Source of the DNA: an uncultured Treponema sp.
Lineage (GTDB): Bacteria > Spirochaetota > Spirochaetia > Treponematales > Treponemataceae
Assembly (NCBI RefSeq): GCF_945873775.1
Contig: NZ_CAMCEC010000010.1
Coordinates: 26,282 to 90,281 of the forward strand
Reading direction: 5' to 3'
Length of the DNA: 64,000 nt
Part shown: positions 8,800-17,038 of the stretch, piece after piece
Layout: each line of letters opens with the position of its first letter
How positions within the stretch are numbered: the stretch's first letter is position 1
The notes under the pieces: generated by a model
The model's database searches: none
What the model saw: only the letters and a program-made list of their open reading frames with translations
What the model was told of the DNA's origin: nothing
Position numbers and translations under genes: made by a program

Positions 8800-11700
8800 T
8801 TACATCTCCTTCACCTTGCTCTCAATAAACTCGATTTCATCTTTTGAAAGATTGTATTTCTTATACAGCTGTTTGTCGATTTCGGGAATAGATTTGCTCC
8901 AGTCAATATCGCTGTTTGCAGTGAAATCTTGAAGAGGCACATTAAGCCAAGTTTCACGAGGATTATCTTGTGTTACTTTGAGTGTTCCAAGCATTGCACG
9001 GGCGAATTTTGTTTTTATATACTTCATGCAATTTTCGGCTTCTTCTTGTGAATTAAATTTTCCAACACTTAAAAATGTTGTAGTAGAGCCGACTATCGGC
9101 TCGCCGACTATCGGGGTCGATAGAACTTCGCCTATCGCCCCCGTTCCATTTGCCTTAGGAATAAATACTTTATAAGAATCAAAATTGTCGGGCACTTTTA
9201 CATAAGATTTTTTTATCCATTTTAGAATACGATTATTTTTCTCCCGACCAAAAATCTTCGCATAGTCATAATCATCATTAGGTTTTTCTTCATAAAACAA
9301 TTCTGGGAATGTATCAAAAACATTTGACCCGATATCATATTTATGACCTTTACTCTGACGATTTTCAGCCCATGGATTTTCCTCATAAAGTTTATCAGTC
9401 AAACGATATAAATCACGACCATATACTAATTCCGAGAACGTTGCAAAATCTTTTGCTTTTACTTTTTCTAATATTGTTCGTAATTCATCATAAGCAACAA
9501 AAGTTCCAATCTTTTCAAAAGTCTTATTTTTATCCCAATAAGTAACTGCAACACCGCCTTTTATATCTACTGTTGGGAAAACATCTCCACTGTTTGCCCA
9601 ATATTGAACAACTTTGTAATGTTCATCATTAAGCATTTTTTCATTCCAGTCTTTCGGAGTTTTACCGGCATTGAACAAAAATCTTGCAGGATGAATAAAG
9701 CTTACCTTTTCACCAAGCTTGCAGGCGGCATCAATAAAAAGATGATAAATTGGATCTGAACCGTTTGCGTCTCCTGTTGCCATAATCTGATATGGTGGAT
9801 TACCTACTATTGCATCAAATTTCATATCTTCATTTCCATCCTTTTTCCAGTAATTTGTTTTGCTCACTTTGCTTATAAAGTTTTCTGGTTTGTTTTTCAG
9901 CTGATTTACGAGGTCTTCAAAATAATGAGCATTTACTTTTGTTCCTGTGAATCCGGCCAAAGTTCTTTGCGCAATTCTTTTTGCCATAGGTGTTTTACAA
10001 ATTAAGAAAATGTTTTCTGCAAGAACTTTCTTCCATAAATCAATTTCCATTTCTCGTGTAGGCTTAGGGCCTAGCTCAAGTTTTGCCCGAGTGCGATAGA
10101 CACTATAAGCACAATATAAGGCATACAAACCGCTTTTTGAGTTTATTTCCAAAATATGTGTATTCTTTTTAAAAACTTCATCAGTAATTTCATTTTGTTT
10201 TATTAATTCTGGTTCAAGTATTTGCTCATTATAATCTTTATCATAGAAACACCAGCCTCCAAGACTTTGTGCAAGGTGCATATTTACAACACGCCAAGGA
10301 GTAAGAACAGTTTCTTTATCTGGGTTTCGGAATGTAGCAAAAATTGAACTTATACGCTCAATTCTTTCTTCTATACTAAGTTTATCCGCAGCGCGAGCCA
10401 TTTCCCGGATTTTTATACCAGACTCACGGAACACATCTGAATCATAATATTTTTTGAACTGTCCAAAGATTTCTTTAGTTACACCTTTTGGCATAAACTC
10501 TTCCCATGAAAGGTCATCAACTAAATCACAAAAATTATCAAGAGTAATTGTTTCTTCTGTTCCATCAAGATTTTTTTGCAAATCAGCTCCGTACATCAAA
10601 AGCGGCATTCTGATAGAAATTCCTCGTAAGATGGAAATTGCAGTATCACGATTTTTCTTGATTTCTTTTTCGCGAGCTAATGCTTCCTGCTGCTTTGGAG
10701 TAAGTTCTTTAACAGGTTTTTCTCTGATTTCAGGCAGCTGTAATAATTCATATTGTTCATCAGTTAAACCTTGTGCGTTAATGTTTATATCACCTGTACT
10801 TCCTTGAGCTTTTGTTGAACCAATTATTTCTTTAAGTTTAGAAAACTCTTCAAGAGCAAGTTTATCCATGTGAAGAAGTTCATCATTATAAAGATAACTG
10901 TCTTCAAAACCATTTTTTACAACCCGCTCAATATAAGCCTTTTTAAGCTGACCAAGCATTTTTTCGGTATTATAGACCTTCATCTGACTGCCTTCAAAAC
11001 CAATGATTGGACAGAAGTTTAAGAACTCGCCCAATATCTCACGGTCATTGTTCGTTGTTTTACCGGCTTTGCTGCTGATTTTTGCAGTTTCCGCAATTAC
11101 TTTTAGAGTACGGTCTGGAGCAAAGTCGAATACAAAACATTCTTCTTTCTGCTTTCCTCCAATTATAGCTGGTGTCTGAACACGAAAAATTGTCTGCATA
11201 TAAGTACTTGCCGCAGTATTGAAGCTACCAGACAGCATAAAACAAGCAGTCCAAGGTTTTACGCTTACGCCGGTAGTGAGTCGTCCACAAGAAAGAGTAA
11301 TTGAATATGAATCTTCTGGATTTGGACCAATTGCTTTTTCTACTTTCTTTAAAGCTTCTTTTTCTTCCTCTTCTTCGTCTCCGTCACCTGCTACATTTGC
11401 AATTGCAAATTGACCAAAAACAGGATGCTCTTGTAAAAGTTTACTTAAAGCTTTAGCTTCTTTTACTCCTGGAATCATCCAAAGTGAATGACGAAAATTC
11501 TGTCTGTATTCTTCTGTTGAATATGGATAATTTGAATCAGTATCTTCTTTTGTTAATAAATCAAGAAACTGTTTTATATTTGCTTCGTGTATAAAGTATC
11601 CCTCTTTATCAACTCTAAAGAATTCACGGAAGTTAAATGCAATGTCGGCATCTGCATATTCAGGATAAAGCTTTCCCAAGTTATATGTATAAATACTGAG

Positions 11701-12825
11701 TTTTGGCAGTACTGAATATGGATTCGGGTCTCCCTGATGGATTTTTTCCCATTCGGCTTTTGCCCGTTGTTCCATCACATAATCCCAGGTATAGATTTCA
11801 TCTTCTTTAAAATCATCCATAAGATTGAATGGAGTACCAGAGAGATGAAGGACTCTCGTGTTTTCTTTGCGGCATTTTGATAGAACAGCTTTACCAAGTT
11901 CAGTTTGCGTTCCTTCATGAGCTTCATCAATTATGATTAAATCCCATGCTATATTGAAAATTTCTTCATTCTTAGCAAACTTTCCTCCAACAAGTTCAGA
12001 ACCTCTCATATCCTGAATTGAGGCAAAGTAAATGAAGTGGAAGTCCTTCATTCCGTTATCGTCAGCCTTATGAATCATTTCATGGAAGTTTTCTTCTTCT
12101 GTTGGATCACCCCCATTCTTCTTAGAAAAATAATAGAAATCATCACGGTCATAAAATATTTTTCCATAATCTTCAAACCAACCAGAATCAACTACAGGTC
12201 GATGTGTCAAAATGAGAGTGCGATTGTAATTCATGCGCTTAACAACTTCTAATGTAGAAAGTGTTTTTCCAAATCTCATTTTAGCATTCCATAGCATCTG
12301 ATGACTTCCACCAGATTTTTTGAATTGTTTAATTGTCTTTTCAATAGCTTCCGTCTGTTCTGGTCTGAAAATTACAGGACTTCTATCTGTAGTTATTTCA
12401 CTTGCATTGAGAGATGTTCTTCCTTCTTTTGCAGCTGCAATTGCTTTCTTTACAGTTTCAAGATCTGTGTAAAACCATTCATTTGCTTTATGTTCTGTAT
12501 CAAATATTTTTCTTTTAATACCAGAGCGTACAAGAATGTCATGAATATCATGATCTTGAAAAACTATAAGATTTTTTCCTTTCATATAAGCCGTTGCTTC
12601 GGTATATAGAAGTTCAAAAGACACTCCGGCTGTTTGTGTCTGATGGCGGATTCTATCTTTTGCAGCAGCATTTAATTCTTTGCAATTTGGCTCAAAAGCA
12701 AAATAAGCCATTCCTGCATTACAAGAGGCTTCGCCAATTTTAAGAATACCTTCATGGGCTGTATCGTTAATGCGATAAACATAAATCAATTTTTGCTCAA
12801 ATGCTTGATTAAAAATCTGTGCCAT
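8800..12825 (-). CDS. GIY-YIG / helicase / Eco57I-type N6-adenine methylase fusion protein
   Basis: A 1341-residue single-chain R-M-like protein. N-terminal 140 residues resemble a GIY-YIG/T5orf172 domain (YVYRINDT ... KIGEAS). An SF2 helicase follows: AKMRFGKT at about 183 (a Walker A of the R-M class), IIIDEAHEG at about 300, LSGTPF, and motif VI-like MQTIFRVQTP. The C-terminal part is an Eco57I-type methylase with the catalytic IVGNPPYQ at about residue 1007 and a target-recognition-like tail. ATG at 12825 is chosen because it lies one base after the rhuM stop with GAGGGGG upstream; a longer reading would overlap rhuM by 107 bases. Probably modifies adenine and cleaves or translocates DNA; activity is inferred from the domains. 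Confidence 0.82.
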   Translation of the reverse strand: MAQIFNQAFEQKLIYVYRINDTAHEGILKIGEASCNAGMAYFAFEPNCKELNAAAKDRIRHQTQTAGVSFELLYTEATAYMKGKNLIVFQDHDIHDILVRSGIKRKIFDTEHKANEWFYTDLETVKKAIAAAKEGRTSLNASEITTDRSPVIFRPEQTEAIEKTIKQFKKSGGSHQMLWNAKMRFGKTLSTLEVVKRMNYNRTLILTHRPVVDSGWFEDYGKIFYDRDDFYYFSKKNGGDPTEEENFHEMIHKADDNGMKDFHFIYFASIQDMRGSELVGGKFAKNEEIFNIAWDLIIIDEAHEGTQTELGKAVLSKCRKENTRVLHLSGTPFNLMDDFKEDEIYTWDYVMEQRAKAEWEKIHQGDPNPYSVLPKLSIYTYNLGKLYPEYADADIAFNFREFFRVDKEGYFIHEANIKQFLDLLTKEDTDSNYPYSTEEYRQNFRHSLWMIPGVKEAKALSKLLQEHPVFGQFAIANVAGDGDEEEEEKEALKKVEKAIGPNPEDSYSITLSCGRLTTGVSVKPWTACFMLSGSFNTAASTYMQTIFRVQTPAIIGGKQKEECFVFDFAPDRTLKVIAETAKISSKAGKTTNNDREILGEFLNFCPIIGFEGSQMKVYNTEKMLGQLKKAYIERVVKNGFEDSYLYNDELLHMDKLALEEFSKLKEIIGSTKAQGSTGDININAQGLTDEQYELLQLPEIREKPVKELTPKQQEALAREKEIKKNRDTAISILRGISIRMPLLMYGADLQKNLDGTEETITLDNFCDLVDDLSWEEFMPKGVTKEIFGQFKKYYDSDVFRESGIKIREMARAADKLSIEERIERISSIFATFRNPDKETVLTPWRVVNMHLAQSLGGWCFYDKDYNEQILEPELIKQNEITDEVFKKNTHILEINSKSGLYALYCAYSVYRTRAKLELGPKPTREMEIDLWKKVLAENIFLICKTPMAKRIAQRTLAGFTGTKVNAHYFEDLVNQLKNKPENFISKVSKTNYWKKDGNEDMKFDAIVGNPPYQIMATGDANGSDPIYHLFIDAACKLGEKVSFIHPARFLFNAGKTPKDWNEKMLNDEHYKVVQYWANSGDVFPTVDIKGGVAVTYWDKNKTFEKIGTFVAYDELRTILEKVKAKDFATFSELVYGRDLYRLTDKLYEENPWAENRQSKGHKYDIGSNVFDTFPELFYEEKPNDDYDYAKIFGREKNNRILKWIKKSYVKVPDNFDSYKVFIPKANGTGAIGEVLSTPIVGEPIVGSTTTFLSVGKFNSQEEAENCMKYIKTKFARAMLGTLKVTQDNPRETWLNVPLQDFTANSDIDWSKSIPEIDKQLYKKYNLSKDEIEFIESKVKEM

Positions 12826-12826
12826 T

Positions 12827-13867
12827 TTACAAAGCCCCCTCATCTTCAACAAATCTATCAAAGTCGCTCTTGTATAATCTGTCCTGCACAATTCGGTATT
12901 TTTCAAATTCTGTTTCGGCGTGAAGCTTTGCAATTTCTGCCGTTACTTTTCCTGCATCCTGCAAAAGTCCGTATTCAAACATCTCTATAAACTTATTCAA
13001 TCGTTTTTCCCAGTCAGCCATTGTAAGCGGAATATGACGGTTTGCCATGTTTTCGGCAAAATCAAGGTAAGCGGAAACCATGCGGTTCAATTGTCCTAAT
13101 TCTTTTTCTGTAAGATAGTTTTTTGCAACTGTTACATCGCTTTTTTTTATCTTTCCATTTGGGGCATCCTGCCATGTCGTAAGCCCCATATGTTCTTTTC
13201 TTGCATCAGCCCGCTCTACAATCAATTCTGCTGCTGTGTGCCCATGAACGGCAAAATGCATTTTGTTCTGAACGGTGGCATAAAAACGTTTTGTAGCGGC
13301 GGCATCTTTGTCATAGTCAATTGCAGTAGCATAAATGTCAGTAATTTTCTGATAAAACTTGCGCTCACTGGAACGAATCTCACGGATTCGTTCCAACTGT
13401 TCCTCAAAATACTTTTTTGTAAGAATTGAGCCATCATTTTTAAGACGCTCATCATCCATTGCAAAGCCTTTGATGGTATATTCTTTTGCAATATTATTGA
13501 CCCATTTGCGGAACTGCACGGCTCTTTCAGAATTCACCTTAAAGCCAACAGCGATTATCATCTGAAGGTTATAGTGCTTTACTTCACGAGAAACTTCACG
13601 ACCGCCCTCATTTTGAACTATTAAAAAATTTTTAATAGTTGCCTCTGGAGTTAATTCATTGTCATCATAAATTTTTTTTATGTGATAATTTATACCTGCT
13701 ACATCGATTTCATACAAAACAGCAAGCATTTTTTGCGTAATCCAGATATTTTCATCTTCGTAGCGCACTTCTACGCTGTTTTTGTCGTCACCACTTGCAG
13801 CAACAAAAGTCAAATATTCTGCGGCTGAACTACGGATTGTAACTTCTTTTATTGTTTTTCTTGCCAT
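12827..13867 (-). CDS. rhuM: RhuM family protein
   Basis: A 346-residue RhuM-family protein. The N-terminal half shows the family pattern VEVRYEDENIWITQKMLAVL, then a DNA-binding-like block, RAVQFRKWVNNIAKEYTIKG and the C-terminal alpha-helical half with NYLTEKELGQLNRMVSAYLD. First named as a Salmonella pathogenicity-island protein, the family is widespread in defence islands and R-M loci, but its biochemical role is not established. Its ATG overlaps the stop of the upstream gene by one base (TAATG), and its stop is one base from the next start, so translation is coupled both ways. Confidence 0.85.
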   Translation of the reverse strand: MARKTIKEVTIRSSAAEYLTFVAASGDDKNSVEVRYEDENIWITQKMLAVLYEIDVAGINYHIKKIYDDNELTPEATIKNFLIVQNEGGREVSREVKHYNLQMIIAVGFKVNSERAVQFRKWVNNIAKEYTIKGFAMDDERLKNDGSILTKKYFEEQLERIREIRSSERKFYQKITDIYATAIDYDKDAAATKRFYATVQNKMHFAVHGHTAAELIVERADARKEHMGLTTWQDAPNGKIKKSDVTVAKNYLTEKELGQLNRMVSAYLDFAENMANRHIPLTMADWEKRLNKFIEMFEYGLLQDAGKVTAEIAKLHAETEFEKYRIVQDRLYKSDFDRFVEDEGAL

Positions 13868-14853
13868 TATTTCCCGCCTCCAAATACCATATCCACAAAG
13901 CGAATATTTCTATGAGTTTCCCAGTCTTTAATAATGCAGTAAATGCCATTGTGTTTTCGATTGTCACCTTTTATACATCCAACACAAGGCTTTGCAATTA
14001 TTCTTCGTTCAAACAAATCTTCATCTATAATTTCTTTTGTACAGCAAGAATTTGGAATTACATATTTGAGGCCATCCATTTGCCATATATTCCATGCAAT
14101 TACTTTTGCAAAACCAACCAAATCTTGAGTTTCGAGTTTTTCATTAAATTTTGCTTTATAGTGTTCAGCAATAGTAAATAAAAGATTTTCCCTTGCAATA
14201 AGAACATTATCACCTTGCCAGTCAAAACCATAAACATTTTGAACTGCACTATAAGCCCACTTTATCCATTCTTCTCTTGTTTCAGTATTTTCACTAACAA
14301 TTCTAAGTTTTCTGTCTAATATTCCAATTCTATTTGAAACTTCTATATAGTCCCCAGTTACTGCATCATAGCGGCTTGTTATATATGGAGCCTCACCGCA
14401 AGTCATTTCAAGTCTTTTAGAAAGAACATAATTTTGCCAGCTTTTTTTTTCAGAATCAGAGAATATAATTTTTTCTTTCGTTATTTCCCAAGAGTTCTCT
14501 TTTTCTAAATTAAAAACATCTTTTCGCCCAAACCATTCTTCATCAACCTTATTGTTTTGCATATTGCAAATCCAACTTGGTGTAAAAACTTCAGCTTTCT
14601 GGCGCACTCTCTGCTGCTGCTCTGTTTTTGATTTTTCAATTCGAGGCTTTATAATTCCGCCATGACGTGAGGTAATTAATTCTATTTTGATTTCTTTCTC
14701 AGCAGAATAAGAAAAACCATATTTGGAATAATTATCAGTTGCCCATATGATGTTATTGCCTGTTGTTTTATCTTTTAAGAGAATTGCCAATAATTCCGGA
14801 TCTATTTTGAGAAGGTCATTTTCTTTTATATCAATACTTTTTTCAGGCAACAT
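13867..14853 (-). CDS. Restriction endonuclease subunit M-like protein
   Basis: A 328-residue protein of a family usually labelled restriction endonuclease subunit M. The recognisable block is RVRQKAEVFTPSWICNMQNN at about residues 82-101, where the EVFTP pattern resembles the SAM-entry region of Eco57I-type methylases, and DWQGDNVLIARENLLF further on. It has no NPPY motif, so it is unlikely to methylate alone; a partner subunit for the 1341-residue methylase three genes downstream is the natural inference. Two Cys pairs near the end (NSCCTKE, CVGCIKG) could bind metal. It follows the XRE gene by three bases. Confidence 0.7.
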   Translation of the reverse strand: MLPEKSIDIKENDLLKIDPELLAILLKDKTTGNNIIWATDNYSKYGFSYSAEKEIKIELITSRHGGIIKPRIEKSKTEQQQRVRQKAEVFTPSWICNMQNNKVDEEWFGRKDVFNLEKENSWEITKEKIIFSDSEKKSWQNYVLSKRLEMTCGEAPYITSRYDAVTGDYIEVSNRIGILDRKLRIVSENTETREEWIKWAYSAVQNVYGFDWQGDNVLIARENLLFTIAEHYKAKFNEKLETQDLVGFAKVIAWNIWQMDGLKYVIPNSCCTKEIIDEDLFERRIIAKPCVGCIKGDNRKHNGIYCIIKDWETHRNIRFVDMVFGGGK

Positions 14854-14856
14854 TTT

Positions 14857-15075
14857 TTAGCTATTTCCTTCCACATTATTAATTACACATATATCGCCCA
14901 CATCACAATTCAGAGCTTTACAAATGCGCTGGATACTATCCATTGAAATAAATTCACCTTTAGTCAGTTTTGCAAGAATGTTTGTAGATATTCCTGCCAT
15001 TTCAATAAGGTCTGTTTTATTCTTGTGTCCCATTTCTTTATAACGAGACCAAAGCTTTGTATAGTCTACTTGCAT
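14857..15075 (-). CDS. Small XRE-type (HTH_26/YozG-like) regulator
   Basis: A 72-residue helix-turn-helix protein: KTDLIEMAGISTNILAKLTK forms the HTH and RICKALNCDVGDI the typical tail of the YozG-type XRE group. A longer reading to 15186 has no homologous sequence and passes through the promoter, so ATG at 15075 is chosen. It is the first gene of the defence operon, the position and size of a controller (C) protein of R-M systems, and probably autoregulates the operon; the operator candidate is in the promoter just upstream. The C-protein role is inference. Confidence 0.8.
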   Translation of the reverse strand: MQVDYTKLWSRYKEMGHKNKTDLIEMAGISTNILAKLTKGEFISMDSIQRICKALNCDVGDICVINNVEGNS

Positions 15076-15085
15076 AATATAGATA

Positions 15086-15104
15086 ATTATATCACAACTT
15101 TGTG
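15086..15104 (-). promoter_or_regulatory. Promoter and operator candidate of the defence operon
   Basis: A consensus -10 TATAAT (15086-15091) lies only about 11 bases before the XRE start codon, so the message would be nearly leaderless. Directly upstream is a perfect inverted repeat, CACAA-CT-TTGTG (15093-15104), inside the -10/-35 spacer where a repressor would block polymerase. No convincing -35 hexamer is visible at 16-18 bp, which fits a weak or activated promoter. Confidence 0.5.
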
Positions 15105-15189
15105 TTTTAAGTGTGTAAAATATCACGATTTCGCAAAATATTTTTATTCCCGTTATTTGTAGAAGTTTATCACACAACGGTGTCATAGA

Positions 15190-15534
15190 ATGACCTATGA
15201 TTTTTCTGGTTGGGCTGCTTTGGGGTTAGCAGCAATTGCACTAGGTGTAGGAATTGCACTGGCTGCAACTTCTGGAAATAAAGATGGATTCTATCCCCTT
15301 AATACTGATGAAAAAAAATTTTATGCTGCTCCACAGTACATGGAAGAGCTTACAGTAATGGACTTGGCAAAGGATATTTCCGATGCTTGTACATTAAACG
15401 TAACTGACGTTGAAGCTGTTCTTACATCTTTGGTAAGAAAATTGCCTCAGTATCTTAATAATGGTTTCAAAATTCAGTTAGGTAACTTTGGTCGCGTAAA
15501 ACTTTCATTTTCATCCAAAGGCTTCGAAACATGA
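15190..15534 (+). CDS. HU-like (HU-HIG type) DNA-binding protein, chimeric and truncated
   Basis: Residues 35-114 match the HU-HIG histone-like family (KKFYAAPQ, ELTVMDLAKDISDACTLNV, LVRKLPQYLNNG, IQLGNFGRVKLSFSSKG). Family members continue for another 25-30 residues; here the frame ends right after SSKGFET. The first 33 residues are not family-like: a hydrophobic segment WAALGLAAIALGVGIALAA that looks like a membrane anchor or leader. No good ribosome-binding site is seen before the ATG. The gene is divergent from the defence operon, 114 bases away. Probably a recombined, possibly non-functional gene. Confidence 0.55.
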   Translation: MTYDFSGWAALGLAAIALGVGIALAATSGNKDGFYPLNTDEKKFYAAPQYMEELTVMDLAKDISDACTLNVTDVEAVLTSLVRKLPQYLNNGFKIQLGNFGRVKLSFSSKGFET

Positions 15535-15588
15535 AATAAAGAATAAACATAGTAGAATCAAAGAAAAAATTTTTATAGTTTTTCTCAT
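15511..15588 (-). pseudogene. Leader of a truncated lipoprotein gene
   Basis: GGAGG and ATG begin a textbook lipoprotein leader, MRKTIKIFSLILLCLFFISC, ending in a lipobox Cys, but only five more residues follow before a stop. The stop lies inside the 3' end of the convergent HU-like gene, which is itself shortened. The two broken genes share a junction near 15520-15535. It could instead be a genuine 25-residue lipopeptide. Confidence 0.5.
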
Positions 15589-15820
15589 TTGCTTGTCCTC
15601 CGGATTATTTTAATCCAGGCTCATCAATTATTTCAATCAAAAAACTCAATGACCTGAATCCATCATTACAAAACAAAATGAAGTTTTATAGCCTCCTTGC
15701 TCTATATGTCCTAACGGAGTGAAGAATTATAAAGTTTTTTTTAAAGCATATAATAACTAAAATATTAAAAATATAAGATTTTTATTGATTGAAAAAAAAG
15801 AAAAGCGTTTAAAATAAAAA

Positions 15821-15930
15821 CACGGCAGCTTCCTACTTTCCCGCGTTAGCAGTATCATCGGCGTAGAAGAGCTTGACTTCCGTGTTCGGTATGGGAACGG
15901 GTATTACCTCTTCACTTTGGCTACCGTAGT
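15821..15930 (-). rRNA. rrf: 5S ribosomal RNA (orphan copy)
   Basis: The minus strand reads as a complete 5S rRNA, with complementary ends (CTACGGTAGCC ... at the 5' side, GGAAGCTGCCGTG at the 3' side) and the conserved CCGAACACGGAAGTCAAGC loop region. About 110 nt. No 23S or 16S gene precedes it; the next gene on that side is the rubredoxin. It has its own promoter. Confidence 0.9.
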
Positions 15931-15934
15931 TAAG

Positions 15935-15963
15935 AAAATATACTTTCCAAAAAAAAATGTCAA
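15935..15963 (-). promoter_or_regulatory. Promoter of the orphan 5S rRNA gene
   Basis: TTGACA (15958-15963), 17-base spacer, TATTTT (15935-15940) on the minus strand; the 5S 5' end falls about 6 bases downstream of the -10. Confidence 0.7.
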
Positions 15964-16066
15964 TATGAATTTGCAAAAATATCAATTTTTTTAGAAAATA
16001 TTGAATTTTTCAGTATGAAAACAGCTAGATTGCATGTAACGCTCCGACAATGACACAAAAAATTCA

Positions 16067-16669
16067 TTAAAGCGGCTTAAAATCTGAGGCTGGATGCTTG
16101 CATATAGGACAAATAAAATCGTCCGGCAAAGTTTCGCCTTCGTAAATATATCCACAGACAGTGCAAATAAAGCCTTTTTTCTTTTCCGCGGAAGCTGGTT
16201 TTGGCTTTATGTTATTCTGATAAAATGAATAAGTCGCTGAAGGAACTTGCGACAGAACTTCGCCATCTGTAACATCGGCAATAAAAAGCGTGTGCGTTCC
16301 CAAATCCATGGTAGAAACAACTTTTGCGCTCAAAAATGCGTTTGTTTCTTCCGCAATATAAACAAGGCCGTTTGCAGATCTTTTAAAAGAAATTGATTCA
16401 AGTTTGTCTGTATTTCTGCCGCTTTGAAAGCCCCAATGCTTGTAAGTTTCAAATTTGGAATTTTCTGCCAGAACGGAAACATTGAATTCTTTTGTTTTAA
16501 GAATCATGTCATGCGTATAATTCGCTTTGTTTACTGTCAAAGAAATTCTGTTTGGCTGGGAAGTAACCTGCCCCACAGTATTCACAATGCAGCCATTGTC
16601 CTTTGCGCCGTCTTTTGCAGTCAAAATAAAAAGTCCGTAAGACAAATTGAACATAGCCTTGTTATCCAT
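16067..16669 (-). CDS. High-molecular-weight rubredoxin (flavin reductase-rubredoxin fusion)
   Basis: Residues 1-155 form a flavoredoxin-type FMN-binding domain (NTVGQVTSQPNRISLTVNK; SVLAENSKFETYKHWGFQSG). Residues 163-200 are a rubredoxin with both Cys pairs (CTVCGYIYEG and CPICKHP). Such Hrb proteins pass electrons from NAD(P)H to flavodiiron proteins that reduce oxygen or NO in anaerobes; that role is known for the family and inferred here. GGAGG sits before the ATG. It stands alone, downstream of the metal ATPase operon on the same strand. Confidence 0.9.
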   Translation of the reverse strand: MDNKAMFNLSYGLFILTAKDGAKDNGCIVNTVGQVTSQPNRISLTVNKANYTHDMILKTKEFNVSVLAENSKFETYKHWGFQSGRNTDKLESISFKRSANGLVYIAEETNAFLSAKVVSTMDLGTHTLFIADVTDGEVLSQVPSATYSFYQNNIKPKPASAEKKKGFICTVCGYIYEGETLPDDFICPICKHPASDFKPL

Positions 16670-16732
16670 AAAGAACCTCCGTTAAGAAAGAGAATTACTT
16701 TAAATATAATAAAAGCTATGAAATATGCAAAG

Positions 16733-17035
16733 TTATTTCAGTTTTTTTTCAATTTCCTGAATTTTTTCAAGGATAACGGGCTTGTTTTTTTTGTTATAAG
16801 ATTCTGCGAGTTTTCCAAGCGCAAGAAGCTCATCTTTTAAGGCAAGAAGTTTTTCCATGGGCAGATTTTCTGGAATATATTCAACAAGCACGCTGCCAGT
16901 TCTTTCATTGCGCTCAACTTTTTTTACGGCAGAATGGCTTCCGACAGCAGAATACAATGCGGAAAATATATCATCATCTTTAAAAACATCATTGCGTAAA
17001 CGGATTCTTCCTGGGAAAAAACTTGAAACAATCAT
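16733..17035 (-). CDS. HMA_2-type heavy-metal-associated domain protein
   Basis: A 100-residue protein starting MIVSSFFPGRIRLRND, the ferredoxin-like HMA_2 pattern (PGR(I/V)RLR) without the CxxC metal site. The same PGRVRLR signature opens the P-type ATPase encoded three bases upstream, so it looks like a detached, duplicated N-terminal domain of that pump, ending in a Lys/Glu-rich helix. Role (pump regulation or docking) is inferred from operon position. Confidence 0.75.
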   Translation of the reverse strand: MIVSSFFPGRIRLRNDVFKDDDIFSALYSAVGSHSAVKKVERNERTGSVLVEYIPENLPMEKLLALKDELLALGKLAESYNKKNKPVILEKIQEIEKKLK

Positions 17036-17038
17036 TTT

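Noticed and set aside
9080..9150. GC-rich repeated CGATAGTCGGC units on the minus strand, like a mobile repeat
   Set aside because: They lie in frame in the methylase gene and code TPIVGEPIVG, which fits the usual sequence of this protein family.
12826..12933. A 36-residue N-terminal extension of the methylase fusion
   Set aside because: It would overlap rhuM by 107 bases, and a good ribosome site serves the ATG at 12825.
15589..15820. Possible short peptide genes between the lipoprotein leader and the 5S rRNA
   Set aside because: There are a few ribosome-site-like AGGAGG stretches on the minus strand but only very short frames with stops; nothing recognisable.
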